A stretch of 64,000 nt of DNA from Limnephilus marmoratus (GCA_917880885.1 OU862910.1:16938710-17002709), one strand, 5' to 3'. Counted from the first letter of the stretch, positions 29,464 through 43,152 are shown. Made by a program: numbers and translations. Notes: a model not told the origin generated them from the letters alone.

Positions 29464-32400
29464 GGGATGTATGAATACTAATATAGTGCAGTATACTGCA
29501 ATAATAGATACCTTATATAACTTGTGTACGAACTTATATACGTATCTCATTTTTCAATCTATCCGGTTGACACCGAGGGATCCCCCAGGGCTTGGAGTAG
29601 GGCCAATAGCAGACATATGACGGAAACAATTAACAATGCAAGTTTCATGTTTTTTTTTCACCTTGCACCGTGTATAATAATGTTTCTCCCTTAGGCTGGA
29701 GTATCATGCTAAAGGTGTCCATGCTGAGCACAGGTATCCCTCCGGTGCCGAGACTGGCGAGCGCATTGTCTGCCACAATAACAGTCTGCCGAGCGGCCGA
29801 ATTCACCTGGCCGAGGTAACAGGTGGGCGAACAAAGGAAGGAACGGTTTCTGCGACACCACTTTTTACAGGTGCTCCCACGGACCAGCCGACCAGCTCTC
29901 GCTGCGGATGACTTCAATCCCTCGGACTTGTTCAACGATATTGATGTGTGGGCTGTTCTATTATTAACACAAGTGCTCGCTACGTTATTAGTCCATATTG
30001 TAATCATGTACTAGTCACACTATTAATAAAGAATTATCCTCGTATTGGTCCCATGGTAAGTCCGATTAAACCAATGCGTGGTTTTGATAAATTCAGCATT
30101 AAACCACAACGTTGATAACATCTCGTATTTTACTTTATGAGTAGGTACGAAGTTTTGTAATAAAAATTGTGATTGATAAGATAATATGATGGAGTTATCT
30201 TTTGGTACCCTTTCCACGAAATTGATATGAAATCAATAATACGTGTTCCTATTAAGGCCGGTCTCCTGCGACCGTTTTCACAAACAATCCCTCAATCGTT
30301 ACCACAAACATGTGGCAGGGCCACAACTTTTTTGTTTTTTATCGGCCATGGAAAGCCAAAACATTGTGGCCCCGACCTAACCATCCACAAAATGTGTACG
30401 TATTTTTGTCGGAGAAGAATTGCCTTTAGATGATAGGTACACGAATCCCCCGAGTTAAACTCGCCAATGATGACATGACACATGTCTCAAACTACCTTTC
30501 AATGTATTTTCTTTTGTTGTGCTGGTAATCGATCCGTTTACTCTTTCATTTAAATATTTACATTTATTTCAGCGTTATCCCCGATGCTCGCTTTTTGGAT
30601 GCATACCAAGTGTTGGGAAAATCCCGTTTATAAAAGCTTGCATTTATTGTATCTAAATACAGCTTACGTGAGTAAATAACTTTTCCAGAACGCAAACTGT
30701 GCTAAAATAGCTCCCGATGCGTGGGGGAGAAATGCTCTGCCAGTATCTCGTGACGTCCGAGAACATTGTTGTATATTGTAGACCTATCTACCTAATACAA
30801 CACTTAAAGCTTCTTCATACTTCGAAATGTACCGAATTCCCTAAGCCAAATTAACTCGAGAGCTTTTATTATTCTACGCAATCCACCAATTATCCCCCTC
30901 TGCCTTATGGACTTATCTCCCAAACGAAAATCCAATTTTTGGATCCTGACAAATGAAACGCCCACCCTACTTTTGTGTTTATCATATTTCCAAATTTAGA
31001 TTTCCAATCGCTTTCATAACAAACTAAACATTGTTGAAAATACCGAGATAAAATTCTCAACATAACTTCATTTGTTTCATAATATTTGAATCGGCGACTA
31101 TTGCTTGATGCTATCGAAAGGTTGTTGACTTCTAATGAATCGTATCATTTAGATACAACAGATCTAATTCTCTCATTGTCTTATTTTTAAATTTATTATT
31201 TAAACTTTCGACACTTATCCGAGTTAATCGGTGTACGGTGTGCATAACAATAAAATAATTTCCCTTGGAAGTTTCTCATGACCAATGCCATGGATTCAAT
31301 ATTGTTTATCGTGTAATCTTTATAAACTGCCATTATTACATCATGACGTCCCGACACGAGGCTTTGTGCTGAACTATTCAAAACAGACGTCTATCAAAAG
31401 GCATAACCAGATGCGTGAGCAAAATATTTGATGACGCTTCATATTATATCAAATAAGTTGCGGTACATTTTTATATATATATATAGACTGCATTGTTGTT
31501 TGGGTCAGACAGATCTAAAATAAATACTGATTTTAATTGTCTAGGCGATACATATTTAATTTGTGTTCTGTACCAAGGTCGGGTATTAAATTACAACGTT
31601 GAGTAAAAATGATAAATATACTCGTATATTCTACATTGGGTGGTCATCAGAGCCTTTCTAATTTAAATACCTCATAAAAATTCTCCAGTTCTTAAGAATC
31701 CTAAATTCTCCAGTCTTTCAAAATAAAAATCAACTATCAACCAACAGTAATGTCCAATGTTTTAAATATAGTGTCCTCCGCGTGCGAAGTCGCATCTTCT
31801 CTAAGCATAAACTTTCTAATAAAAGTGGGTTTATCGGAAGCTACCTGCGGAATCAATAATTCGAATAAAAATATATTAATTAATTTGCTATACCTTTTTT
31901 TTAGCAAGTAAATACAGCAATTATTTTGTATTTTAAGTATGTTCGGGATTGCTACCCCGTTTCTTCTTGTATTCATGAAATAATGTCAATTCTTAATAAT
32001 AATATTACACGTAAGATTATTAGTACGTTATTTAGACCCTATTTTTTACCTTGCCTCACTGTGCCATCTCAACGCCCCCTAATTTTCTCTCTTGGTCTTC
32101 TACTGCCCCCCTGAAAGTCTCGAACACCAACGAGGGAGCGTTATCGCCCACGTTGAGAACCTATGGTCTAAATTGTCATACGCAACTTTTGAGACCCTGG
32201 TAGACCAATCTCGAGAAAAAAATTCCTTCATATATTGACTGCCCAACCTAACTTACGCGTGTGTATTTGTCTCATTACAATAATTTTGAACGGAATAATA
32301 TGACTCAAAGATGTTGACTTTTGTATTAGTTGGTATTCCGATGACGGAGACAATGAGACAATAATAATTGCACACGTTCTCTTGTTGCACATTCATCGTT

Positions 32401-33690
32401 TGTTTTTGTCTTATCATAGACAAACCGCTGTTACTATCTGCCATTGTCTACTGCGTCTACTAAAATCATACTTAGAAACTAAAATATGTGACGTTTGCTA
32501 CTGTGAGTGGTATATCTGTGTGAACTGTACTGTACACACCGAGTATAGCAATGACTTGACACATTTTGACTAACTTTGCGTAAGAAGATGCATGAATGTT
32601 GAAATACTAGGCCAAGTAATGAGTCCGAATGTTCAACTTCAAACTACGCTATGTTTATCTGAATTCTGCAAATTAAACTCTCGAATCTATTATCGCATTA
32701 CATGAGATCATTTTTATTTTGCAACTCTAATGAATAGCTAAGGAGCTTATAAATTATAATAAATAAACAATCGTGACATTTCGTTTAACACAATTCAGTA
32801 ATACAGCCCGGCTGTGGATTAATTTCAGGCTTCTAAGTTTCCGCCCTTCTGCAACATGAGTCTTTTCAGATCCCAGGTTCACCAAGTTCTCTTCTTCCTT
32901 TCCTGAAAAATATCCTTTACAAAACATCCCCAAAGACGACATAGGCCTCAAGGTAAAAAGGTTTTAATCGCAACAGCTCTCAGCATTAAGCCCGCCCCGT
33001 CCTAAGACATTATAATAAACACTCTATTATACGTGCATTGTATTCGTATTTTAAGATATTAAGATTTCACTTAAATAATTTTAATTTTAACTATTTTCCT
33101 TCAAAATTGAGCTTCTTCAATTTTAACACCCACCCTTATTGGATTGCATCAATCTGACTTGGCAGTTATTAATTGAGTGGGGCTCCCCGTTTCCTTTACG
33201 AGCATATTAATTTCTTTATCAGATGATGACGTCCACTTCAGTCAACTTCACTCGCTCTAGTAGTTGCTATTACTTACATTTTTTGTCATCACACTCGGTG
33301 ATAATTATTTTTCCCAACAATTTGAGCGAATTTCTAAGAATCGATAGCGTCATTATTATTGAAGCTCGCAGCACACTCGAACTCGAGATTATTATAATGA
33401 TAGTGTTGAAAACATCCATATCCATACTGGTTTCTACGTCTGGCGAGTACTGAGCACCTAGTACCTACCTACTTATACACTATACAGGTAGAGCGGTGGT
33501 GACGTAGGTAGGAGCAACAGGCCTTATGAGAATCGTGCAGAAGTCAGTCACAGTATGTTTTGCTCCGTTTCCACGAACGGGCTCTAGTATGTGACGTAAC
33601 CTCCCACTCCCTGAACTTGCTTACCTGTGTGGTGTGGTGGTGTCCCAACAACCGACTTCTCCGTGCTCACTGCTGCCTATTATTAACTGC
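29464..33690. other. Largely unassigned intergenic or intronic DNA
   Basis: No supportable gene. A GC-richer patch at 29680-30010 has overlapping open frames on both strands (120 codons minus, 63 plus) without recognisable motifs. GTTCTCAACGTGGGC-like hAT-type sequence occurs (reversed) near 32141-32156. A fragment of the 35.7/49.0-kb repeat lies at about 32870-32952. Confidence 0.35.
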
Positions 33691-34478
33691 CTGCTGCATG
33701 CTCGCCGCGCCTTACTTTTACTCTAGCAAATTCTTCAGCACTCAATAATATCGATACTCTCGGGTGGGAATTATTAACCAGGGCAATGACCGAGCATTTA
33801 AACCAATCCGCTCCAGTAATAGTAGGTACCTGCCTAATCGAGCCTGCGTGAACAGCAAATTGGCCGCACATTATTTTGTCTCCTCGCCTTGCCCTTTTTT
33901 CCGCAACGGGTTGGTTGCTTGTCTGCCGAGATTTGACCTTTTCGCCTCGCTCGAGTGTCTCGTTTATTTTAATACGTTGCCTTCGAACCAATATAATTTT
34001 GGCCGGAAGACTCCTATTTACCGCGGCACAAGGTGTATTTCGAGAGGTGAAGCCTCAAAATAATGCGATTCGCGGCAGTTCCGGAATTTGCACCGCGACA
34101 CTCGATTAGAAAAATGCTGTCCACGCCAGCAAGCAACAAAACAGACAGTTTATAAAGTATGATACTTTCTGAGTGTAGGCAATGTTTTGCTTGTCGCATT
34201 GTTAGATTAGTGTAATGTTGGCGCCCGGGCCTTGGGGGAAAGCTTGCTAGTGCGGTGCGGTGCGGTACGGGTGACGTGTTGTCAGTGTTTTGCGCGGGAG
34301 ATGTCTGTATGTGTGTGTGTGGTTGTGTGTTGTGTTGGCTCGTTTGACCGCTGCGAGGCGTGAGGACTGCGGAGTGTGGACGGGCGGTGCGGTGAGGTGG
34401 GGAGGGAGAGGGGACGGGTTCCCCGACGGAGCCGCGGATCGCAGGTGACGCCTGACGCCTGACGCCCGAGACGGCGCG
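33691..34478 (+). promoter_or_regulatory. CpG/GC-rich promoter-like tract
   Basis: GC content rises strongly, especially 34220-34478 (GCGGTGCGGTGCGGTACGG near 34253; TGTGTGTGTG near 34310), leading to an ATG at 34479. Composition supports a 5' UTR/promoter. Confidence 0.35.
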
Positions 34479-34562
34479 ATGGACGCGGATGGTGACCACG
34501 CGGCCACTAATAATAATAATGCTATTTTTGGCGATGCTCAATTATTATTTTGTTGTGGTTTG
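34479..34562 (+). CDS. Candidate first coding exon, product unknown
   Basis: ATG after GC-rich leader (GGCGCGATGG) opens MDADGDHAATNNNNAIFGDA and runs 28 codons to a plausible donor TTG/GTATGC at 34563; beyond it the frame soon stops. Phase 0 exit, so it cannot be joined in frame to the 48431 exon (stop after seven codons). Asn-repeat and acidic start fit a regulatory protein, but there is no homolog I recognise. Confidence 0.35.
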
Positions 34563-35699
34563 GTATGCATCAAATACAAAAACAGAAAATTTAAGTTTTG
34601 TAGAAATGTTGTTCGCACACCTCCGTGACTGAGGGAGAAATTTCTCGGTTCAGGGCCCAGGACAAAGGTTCAAAGAAATAAAAAGAATGTGTGCGCCTTT
34701 TTTGCTACTTTCTTCGACTTTGTTTGTGACCAGCGTAGCCAGATAATTCCTTACCTTCATCTTTCTCTTCCTTCAGCCGCACAACATTCCATAATTTTTA
34801 GGTGATTCCATAGTAGTTCAAGTTACTTATTGTACAATTTGTTACCTACTAGATAGTAAAGGTTATCTGGCTTTGGACAGTCGGGACCATGGAGGAATAG
34901 TTGGGATCCAATAGATAGGTACTTCAAAAGTCTGTGAAATGAAGGGTGGTGAAGTTATTCTTTGCCCCACCTCTATAAAAAAGAGCTCTTGGGGTTATTT
35001 TCACCAAAACTTATTTACACCTAAGTCGATACTTTGAATATTACATATTACGTAACATCATCTTCTTATAAACAACGAATAAAACAGCAAGATAGGTTAC
35101 AACGGAGCTCTCGCCAGCAGGACCATATTAGTCTTCCCGATAGACCCATGATAAAGAATATTAATAATCAAATGACGAACGCAAATAATCGCCAGCGGGA
35201 TCACCGGATGGCGCACGCCAATCGATCATAGAACCGTGAGGTCATCACAAGACGAACCTTTCCACTGACGGCATTATTAATAGAATACTAATTCTTAATC
35301 CGGATGCAGAATCAAATAGGTACAATTAAAAAGCGTATTTTCATCCGGCTATGTTGGTTTCCGGAGATTCCCGAACACAGATACAGAAGATCCGAGATCC
35401 AACGGCCACGGTATCCATCTAATAGTATGGATGTACAATCCGCTTCCATTGAATCATAGTTCCATGGAATCCACCCACGGAGGAGACAAATGACGTCACG
35501 CGGTCAAACTAATTAACAATGTGGCAACACCTCGATATTTACACAATCTCTGCGTCTATTCCGCTTTATTACTTCTCATCTTGAAAAAACATTTACTTAC
35601 TGATACATTTTGAACTTATTATTTATTATAAATTATAACCTATCTTTTCGAAGTTCCGCCCATAGAAACAAGTGGTATGTATCTGCAAATGTGTTATCT

Positions 35700-36240
35700 T
35701 AATATTTTATTTGAGAGGCGATTATGGGTACCACCGCCCGAGAACCATTTATTGGATAACCAACCGCCCTGCAATATGTAACCCTAAGTGGTTCCCTATG
35801 TTTGGTGATTTAGCAGGGATGCCCTTCTGTACGGGTAGGGCTCTCTGGGAAAATCGCCTTGCATAGCATTGGGAGGAATGGATTAGTTCGTCCATCACTC
35901 CTGGACACACAAACCCCTCAGATTCCTACCCACCTGGGTACCTTGATACTCTTTTCCTTCCCATTTCCTCACTTTCCTTTCCTAAAAAGACCCACCACAC
36001 CGTATCCCCAAAGATGATATACGAGGGGGATTATTTTCGTCAGGGCCTCATGTGTGGAGCTTAATATAATGTATTCAAAAATCTTACCTGGAAACGATTT
36101 GCCGGCCTCTGTATTTCCTCCCTCATACAACATAGGTCTCTTCAAGGCCCCTCTACACTCCGTCCTCTCCTCAAAAGGACCCTCAAATGTCACATAGGCT
36201 CTTCGAGGGAAATTATTTTCCTCGAAGCCTCCCATATGTA
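35700..36240 (+). repeat. Dispersed repeat family S, copy 1
   Basis: Shares with 49025-49430 the order CCGCCCGAGAACCATTTATT, GGATAACCAACC, TTTGGTGA..CAGCAGGG, a Ser-codon-like pyrimidine stretch, CCCCAAAGATGATA and CTCAGGGCCTC..TGTGGA. A second partial unit follows at 36100-36240. Non-coding; possibly a SINE body. Confidence 0.7.
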
Positions 36241-36283
36241 GATACTCGTAATATAAAAAAGCAGGGTGTGGAATTCACAAGCG

Positions 36284-36425
36284 GTAGAAGTGAAACCTTC
36301 AGAAAACTAAAGTAGACAAGAGTGATGAGACTACGAAGCACCGCACAAAGAGGAGACCGATTTTACCATCTAATTTTCTCGCAAGCTAAATCCTATAGAT
36401 GTTTGTCTCTTTTCAAACTCTTTTT
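36284..36425 (+). repeat. Dispersed repeat, copy 2
   Basis: Same block order as 23937-24085 with scattered substitutions. It directly follows a block of the 35.7/49.0-kb repeat family. Confidence 0.75.
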
Positions 36426-36699
36426 AATAGCAATTTTAAAGATAATTTATGAAAAATCTATGGAAAACCAAACCATATAAAAATTTCATGTAAAGCTACA
36501 ACTTTGCTGATAAGTACGGTACAGAACGTAAGGCAGGTCGTGTTTAGGTCATTGCTTTTTAATTGCTCTTGAGGTTATATTTTCCGAAAATGACGCCATC
36601 TGTTTGCGGTTTGATTTCACTTGGAAATGTTTTCAAGAAGCCCAACATAAAGAAGACTAAAAAATCACCGAGAATCTTTTTATAGCCAAGACAGATACG

Positions 36700-37330
36700 G
36701 AAAATTGATGCTATGGCAAAAATTGTGACCTTTTTAGTGACTGCCACTGGGTAGAAAAAGACTGCACCAATGGCTTCGATTTCAGGCATCTTTGGATTTT
36801 CACCACCTTCAAATGTTATTTCAAGATGAGTTATTCAATGGTAGATTCGCAGTAATGATATTATGATACGACATCTTTAACTTGTGGTTTTCTCCGTATT
36901 AATAACTAGTTTGTGCAACGGGTGTTTGATGCGAAATTTCGAAATATTTTCATGCAAAAATACTGCAACAATGGCTCCGATTTCAAGCATCATTGGATTT
37001 TCACCACCTTCAAATGGTATTTCAAGATGACTTATATTCAATAATTGATTCGCAGTAATGATATTATGATAAGACATTTTATTTAGTGGTTTTTCTGTTT
37101 TAATAACTAGCAAGGGGAGTTTGATGCGAAATTTTGAAATATTTTTGTGCAAAAAGACTGCACCAATGGCTCCGATTTCAAGCATCATTGAATTTTTACC
37201 ACCTACAAATGACTCAAGATGACTTACATATTCAACGACTTCATACTTAGTGATTTTTCTGTACCAATAACTAGTTTGTGCAAGGGGAGTTTGAAATTTT
37301 GAAATATTTTCATTAAAAATTTGAATTCTC
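36700..37330 (-). repeat. ~200-bp tandem repeat, three units, largely open on the minus strand
   Basis: CTGCACCAATGGC-like landmarks lie at 36762, 36963 and 37158 (201 and 195 bp apart). Minus-strand frame 36877-37332 (151 codons) spans two units and repeats MMLEIGAI.AVFLH.NISKF. Openness through repetition does not by itself show coding; no family recognised. Confidence 0.7.
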
Positions 37331-39040
37331 ACCCGTTTAAATCAAAGCGTTGTGTTGGCTATTAACTGACCATTTGCATTAATTGAGTCGATGTTGCTAG
37401 TCGAGGATCAGCGAGTTCAATCAATGAAATAATAATAAAACTGAATCACAAATGAGAAGACGATTTGCGTCATGTGAATAACGTCATCGGGGCTATTAAA
37501 AATAATGTTTGCTGGACGAATCATTGATAAAGCCAGCGCTAAAGAGAATTGCATTAGACTTTAGAGAATTTATTTTATGGTACTGCTGCTGAGATCTCCG
37601 TTCTAACCCTCTCTTTCTGTTGCACGTGTTGTTTATGAACAAGAGGGAGAGGTTATAACGGAGGTATCAACGTTAGACCTTTACCTAATGTCTAGTAATA
37701 ATAATATGCATGACATAGAATTAATCACGCTTATTCCATGTATTGTATTGAATTTCTCGGTGTTTTTCCTAGGCCCAAATGACGTATGTCGGGACCTACG
37801 TACCTAAATGAAACGGAAATAAATTAAATTTTTCTTTCGTAACAATCGAAGTGCAAGCTTATGACGTGTTTTAGATTTAGATCAACAACAATCACAAAAC
37901 GTGTATTAAAATATATTATGTTATTAACATCGACGATCGTCATAATTTGAGAATAAATTAAGTGAGAATCCACACCAATACAGTTGCGTGGGATGGTCGT
38001 GTGTACATCTTTGGTGTGTTTTATTTGACCAAATAAAATAATGTATGACATCATTTACCAGGTAGGCAAAACTGCTCTCTGTATGGGTGCAGGAATTCCG
38101 CCGGTGCGCGTGCACTGGAGATTGTTGATTTAATTTTAGTTTTGTTCCACATCTAGTTTTTCGAAGTTTCTTTGATTGGTTCACGTGTTGGTTATGTTAT
38201 ATAATATTAAATGACATATAATTGCGTGCATTAATTAATTGGGAATCTCCATGGAAGTCATGGCACAGTAAAGGGAATAAAATATGTACTTGGGTCAGGT
38301 CAATTTGTTTATGTAACTAAGACTGTGTGTCAAGAGTTGTGTGCGGTTATTTCCTTTCTGTATACTCTTGTGGGGATATTGTGTAAATCCACTTAAAATC
38401 AGGTTTTGTAATGAAAATTTCGCTTTGGAAATATTTCTGCTAGTGACCTAAAGACTTATTTACCAGAATATTAATTTGCGAAAATTATTTCCTTATTCTC
38501 ATAATAATAATATATCCAATTTCGTCTGTTTTGAAACTGGCATTTGGTCTGCACATCGTTGGCGACTGGACAAGAAGTATAATAATAATATTATAAATGG
38601 TCTCTTGGTTTTATTAGGAGATCGTCCAATATTAGATCTACTGTGGAATAAACGCGTAGGCACGTCGTAATAACTTGTTCATCGTCTGACACCGTTAGCC
38701 CCGGGCAACACTCTGCCCACAGACACTCTATCGGCCAACACAGACAGACACCGTCCAACATCAGCCCGTATCAACACACCCGGGTCTCCTCTACTGCTTA
38801 TTAAGTATCTACCTACCTATACCTATGTACACCAATCTAGTGATCTTTTGTTGACTGAACTGTATAATATACACGGCTGGCCCGACATTTAATAATAAAT
38901 GCCTAATAATGTTGTTCGATGAATTACACACATTAAAGAATTCCAGTAAGAAAATATAAGGATTTAAAAAATTGAACAACAAATGTCGTTTCTGAATATG
39001 AATAATTTCATTGAATGTGTGTGATTATTATTATTATTAT
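37331..39040. other. Intergenic, no gene seen
   Basis: AT-rich, only short frames. Short inverted blocks at 37590-37670 flank a CTCTCTTTCTGTTGCACGTG stretch. Confidence 0.35.
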
Positions 39041-39043
39041 GTA

Positions 39044-39087
39044 CAATAAGTAATAAATCATTTTAAAAAATGATTTATTACTTATTG
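39044..39087. repeat. 44-bp perfect palindrome
   Basis: CAATAAGTAATAAATCATTT and its complement separated by four bases; AT-only style hairpin, next to a MITE copy. Confidence 0.9.
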
Positions 39088-39197
39088 ATAAATTATTTAA
39101 AAAAAAACAAAGATCTGGGCTTTGCGGCTATCTAATCTGACGTCATAATAACCGAATTAGGCGCCACCGCGCATGAAATTGACATATACGGACAACT

Positions 39198-39362
39198 CAA
39201 CAATGTACAACTTCATCACTTTTTTAAAAAGTCCATAAAATTGATTAAAAAAACTTGGTTAAATATCTACGTTAGATTGTTGTGTTACTTTAGGTTAGGC
39301 TCTTTTTTCAGCACTTTTAATGACTTTTCAAAAGGGTGCTGAAATTCCACTTGTTGAATTGT
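39198..39362. mobile_element. Palindromic MITE family M, copy 1
   Basis: ACAACTCAACAATG at one end and the complementary ...TTGTTGAATTGTC at the other, with CACTTTTTTAAAAAG and CTTTTCAAAAGGGTG inner blocks. Related copies at 40388-40570, 44905-45053 and 51125-51277. Confidence 0.65.
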
Positions 39363-40199
39363 CAAGGAACCCTATGTGACGTCTTATCATTTAACGCAAA
39401 ATCCAATGGCCCCATTCAAAACTTCAAGTTGGATCAGAAAATTTATGACACTGGCATGTACGAGAAAATTAGAATGAGAATTTTGTTTAAAAAAATAAAC
39501 TGCTATTACTCATTTTTTAGGGATATTGATAAGTATTATTGGCATAAACCCCAGCGTGTGGTCAACAATGTTCCTAGAAATCTTAGTAAAGCATTCCTCG
39601 ATTAGTAATGCTAATGGTTCTCCGAATCTGCGCGGCCTTCGCTCTCTCGCTTGTCTGTTATCATCACTAACTTGTTATGAGATGTAATTTACATTACTTC
39701 CACGGCGTTGTGTACAGTACGATGTGTACCCTTAACGGCCGATTATTATTCATCGTTTCGGATTATAAATATTCCACAGCAAGCTTGTTACATCTAAACG
39801 TATTACTCGACTCATTGCTATTCCTTAATGAGTAGGCTAATTAAGATTATATTGTCGTACCTGATTCTGTTTGTCTTTCTGGCATGCTTGTTGCGCCTGT
39901 CCAGGATAACTGTTTGACATTTCATTGGTAGCCCCTCCGAATTCTATTTCGGGAGATGCGCGCACCTCACTAATGGTTCAAATTGTTGGTTTCCTTTCAA
40001 TATTTGATTTCCCTTAATGATTTTGTAACTAATAATAGTTAATATAATAATACTACTTACTACCCAGTTTCAAATTTTAATACAATTTTTTGAAAATCTT
40101 TGTACTTTATTGAATAAAAATTCTTTGACGTCCTGTCTTATTTGACAGTTGGATTATTTTCTAAAAGCTCCTAATAAAAATTTCGTTGGAGGAGATTTC

Positions 40200-40345
40200 T
40201 CTTTCTAAAACCGTTTATATAATATTTCTCATCATGACAGTAAGGGAGATACAACGATTTATACGAGACCTATGTGAGCAAATTTGATCTCCTGTGATTA
40301 AACGGGTTAAACTATTGATCCCTTCGGCAGCCGGGAAAAACGTCA
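40200..40345 (+). repeat. Dispersed repeat T
   Basis: ACCGTTTATATAATATTTCT then CATGACAGTAAGGGAGATAC; related copies at 42060-42135 and 61130-61225. Class unknown. Confidence 0.65.
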
Positions 40346-40387
40346 TACGCGTGGCCAACATTTTTTTACATTCATGCTGGTGACCGG

Positions 40388-40570
40388 ACAACTAGAATAA
40401 TGTAACTTCAACACCTCTTTTGAAAATTCATTAAAAGTGATGAAAAACAAACAAAGTTAAATAGGTTACGGTAGGTTAGGTTATGGACTATTTAAAAAAA
40501 ATCATTAAATACTTAATGATCTCTTAAAGGCTTGCTGAAGGTGCATTATTCAGAGTTGTCATGAAATCGT
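40388..40570. mobile_element. Palindromic MITE family M, copy 2
   Basis: ACAACTAGAATAATGTAACT with AACACCTCTTTTGAAAA; preceded by GATCCCTTCGGCAGCCGGGA, also found before copy 3. Confidence 0.7.
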
Positions 40571-41494
40571 ACACACTATCTCGAGAACGTGTAGTTTTTA
40601 CGATATCTTCTTGTTTATTGTCAATAGTTGGACTGTAACATTATTTCATCCATCTTATAAAATAACTACAAATAATAATATAATAACTATAAAACTGTGC
40701 AAATTTCTGGACGCCATTGGAGAGTTTTTGTTGCCCTTGTTCTTTTGTAGCAAAGGGATTATGTTGTTGAAAAATTAATTTAAGTATACCAGGCATTTTA
40801 TATTTATGAAAGTTCCGAGTCGTATTGACTAGTCCTTCCCATGGTGACCTTCAATTTATATTGCATATTAATAACTACATATCTCCATTGCTAAATTGCC
40901 AACGGTTTCGTGGAGTTCCCAACTCCAACCAACAAACTAAATCGCCCCTCAATTTATTATCTATTCACAGAATTCAGTCAATTCATTCGAACAGACTTAT
41001 CGCATTTTATTAATAGGTAGGTAAGGTAGTGTGAACATCTTTTTAGTCTCACAATAATAATTTATTGTTAGGCTTACTTGATTGATTAGAAAATGCATAC
41101 ATAATATCGGATACATACTATATGTATGTATAGATAAACACGTATACACAGAGGACTGAATCACCCGGTGTAATAATATGTAATTCTTATCTAGTATGTT
41201 TACGAGCCTTGTTTACAATGGCAGCATTTAAATACACATAAAGGTATTACACATAATAAATATAAAACACCTCTGGACTCTGTGCAGAAATGGGCAATCC
41301 TTTTGATAGATAGGTACTCCTTTCAAAACTAATGGATTTCCGACTTACATATACGTCAGGTGGGAAGGTTATGCTTGTTATACCAAAAAACTAGAATAAT
41401 GAAATAATTAATAAAAAATTCTCGAAATTTTATACATTTTTCTCAAATTGCTATCGAAAACTAGAGGTGCACTTTTAAACATTTCTATGGTTAA

Positions 41495-41952
41495 TCTTCT
41501 CTATAAATAAAAATAAATCGCCGAAATGTATGTACGCGCATAACTTCCGAACGACTGCACCAAATGAGATAATTCTTTTTTGTTGTGTTCGTTTTTATCA
41601 GGACATGGTTTGTATATAATTACTGGTGAGCTCTGACATTATGAAATTTGTATTAAAAAATTGCAATAGGTGGCACGCGAGATGTTTGAAAACTTAATGT
41701 ACCGGGACTGAATGTATCGAATGAGGGAGGGGGGAGGGAAACTCGGGTAGGGGGGGAACCCGTGCGGGAGGAGGGGAACTCGGAGGGGGGAGGGGAACTC
41801 GGGAGGGGGGTGCGGGTGGGAACGCGAGAGGGGAAAGGGACGCGGGAGAGAAAGGGGAGGCGGAAGAGGAACGGGACGAATGGGAAAGGACACGCAGGGA
41901 GAAACAATTTCTTTATAAAATAGCATAGCAACGCATGCCGGGAACCAGCTAG
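41495..41952 (+). mobile_element. Non-autonomous Helitron, copy A
   Basis: Starts A/TCTTCTCTATAAATAAAAAT, ends GCCGGGAACCAGCTAG/T. The middle is a purine-rich GGGAGGGGAACTCGGG-type repeat. Closely related to 52674-53226. Confidence 0.8.
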
Positions 41953-41973
41953 TTTGCAAATAAAGCGAAATAA

Positions 41974-42011
41974 TGAAAAATCACCTCAAGCGCCCCTGAG
42001 GTGATTTTTCA
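41974..42011. repeat. Hairpin: 15-bp perfect stem
   Basis: TGAAAAATCACCTCA and TGAGGTGATTTTTCA separated by AGCGCCCC. It is formed by an extra inverted piece of the dispersed GAGGTGATTTTTCAC repeat. Confidence 0.9.
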
Positions 42012-42149
42012 CAAAAACGGCTCTATACAAATTATCCAATTATTATTATTATTAAAGCATAGAGTTTTCTCTTTTTAACACCGTTTGTAACATATTTCTA
42101 AAACCATGACAGTAAGGGAGATACAACTATTTATAGAACATCAAATCAG

Positions 42150-43140
42150 ATTAGATTAGATTTATCAAATCAGGAGTACCCCAAGGGTCAATTTTAGGGC
42201 ATAAATTATACATTATATATGTCATTGCCTTGTCTAAACTTTTTAAAATAGCCCGTAGATTCATTTTTGCAGATGATACTGCACTAGTTGTATCAAATGA
42301 AAACCCGGAAATAGCTATTAATGAATTACAAAGAGACTTTAACGAGCTACTCAAAAGGTCTCCTGATGTAGGACTAATTATTAATGTCAAAAAAACTAAA
42401 TGTATATATAAGATCACCGAACCTGAAAGTGTGGAATTTACCTAAAATAATTGAACATAATTTTGAATGTATACATAAAAAAATTGATAACATTTGCTAC
42501 TGTGAAAAAATTGATTTTACAAATGAATATACTTACCTTGGCATAATCGTAGATAATAACTTTAAATGGGATAAACAAGTGATCAAAATTTGTAACCAGC
42601 TCCGATGTTTGGCGAGTAATTTTTATAAATTAAAATTTGTGTTGCCTCGATGCACTCTCAAACTTATCTATCATTCTATGGTCGAATCCATACTTAGATA
42701 TGGAATTCAAACTTGGGGACACTCGTGTAAAATTAATATTAAATACATTCAAAATTTACAAACTGCTATAATTAAACCTAGCATTTACAAACAAAGAAAC
42801 AACTTAAAATTACTGTACGGGTCAATTAAAGGGCTTCTCTGGAACATTATAATTATGGATAATTCGGGAGAAAGCACGTATAAAAATTTATTGGTGCATA
42901 GTCACACAACAAGATTTACCGAAAACAAAGGCCTAAAATTACCACGAATATCAAATAAGTATGGTAGCAGAACGCTCAAATATATGATACCCTTGATTTA
43001 CAACATGTTAAATCAAAACATTAATTTAATAAATAATGAGGAACCCTGCCATAAACTGACAAAAAAGTGGTTAATAAATGAACAACATATTTATCTATCC
43101 TAAATCTTATATTAGCTATTAATATTGTAACCTAGGCTAA
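42150..43140 (+). pseudogene. LINE reverse transcriptase C-terminal half, frameshifted
   Basis: Frame 1 (about 42170-42442) has GVPQGSILG (from 42173) and FIFADDTALV (about 42260), then NVKKTKC. Frame 2 (42384-43103) continues with YTYLGIIVDNNFKWDKQV and SILRYGIQTWGHS, typical of Jockey/CR1-type RT C-terminal domains. The shift falls near 42408. Upstream RT fingers, part of the palm and the endonuclease are missing, so the copy is dead. Confidence 0.85.
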
Positions 43141-43152
43141 TGTGTGTTACGT

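Noticed and set aside
34014..34541. 175-codon minus-strand ORF
   Set aside because: Low-complexity His/Pro/Ser sequence from a GC-rich, GT-rich tract; the plus strand carries the better exon signals.
41639..41959. Proline-rich protein on the minus strand of the Helitron
   Set aside because: Composition follows from the GGGAGGGGAAC repeat; similar frames appear at 52844-53167 in the sister copy, without conserved sequence beyond the repeat.
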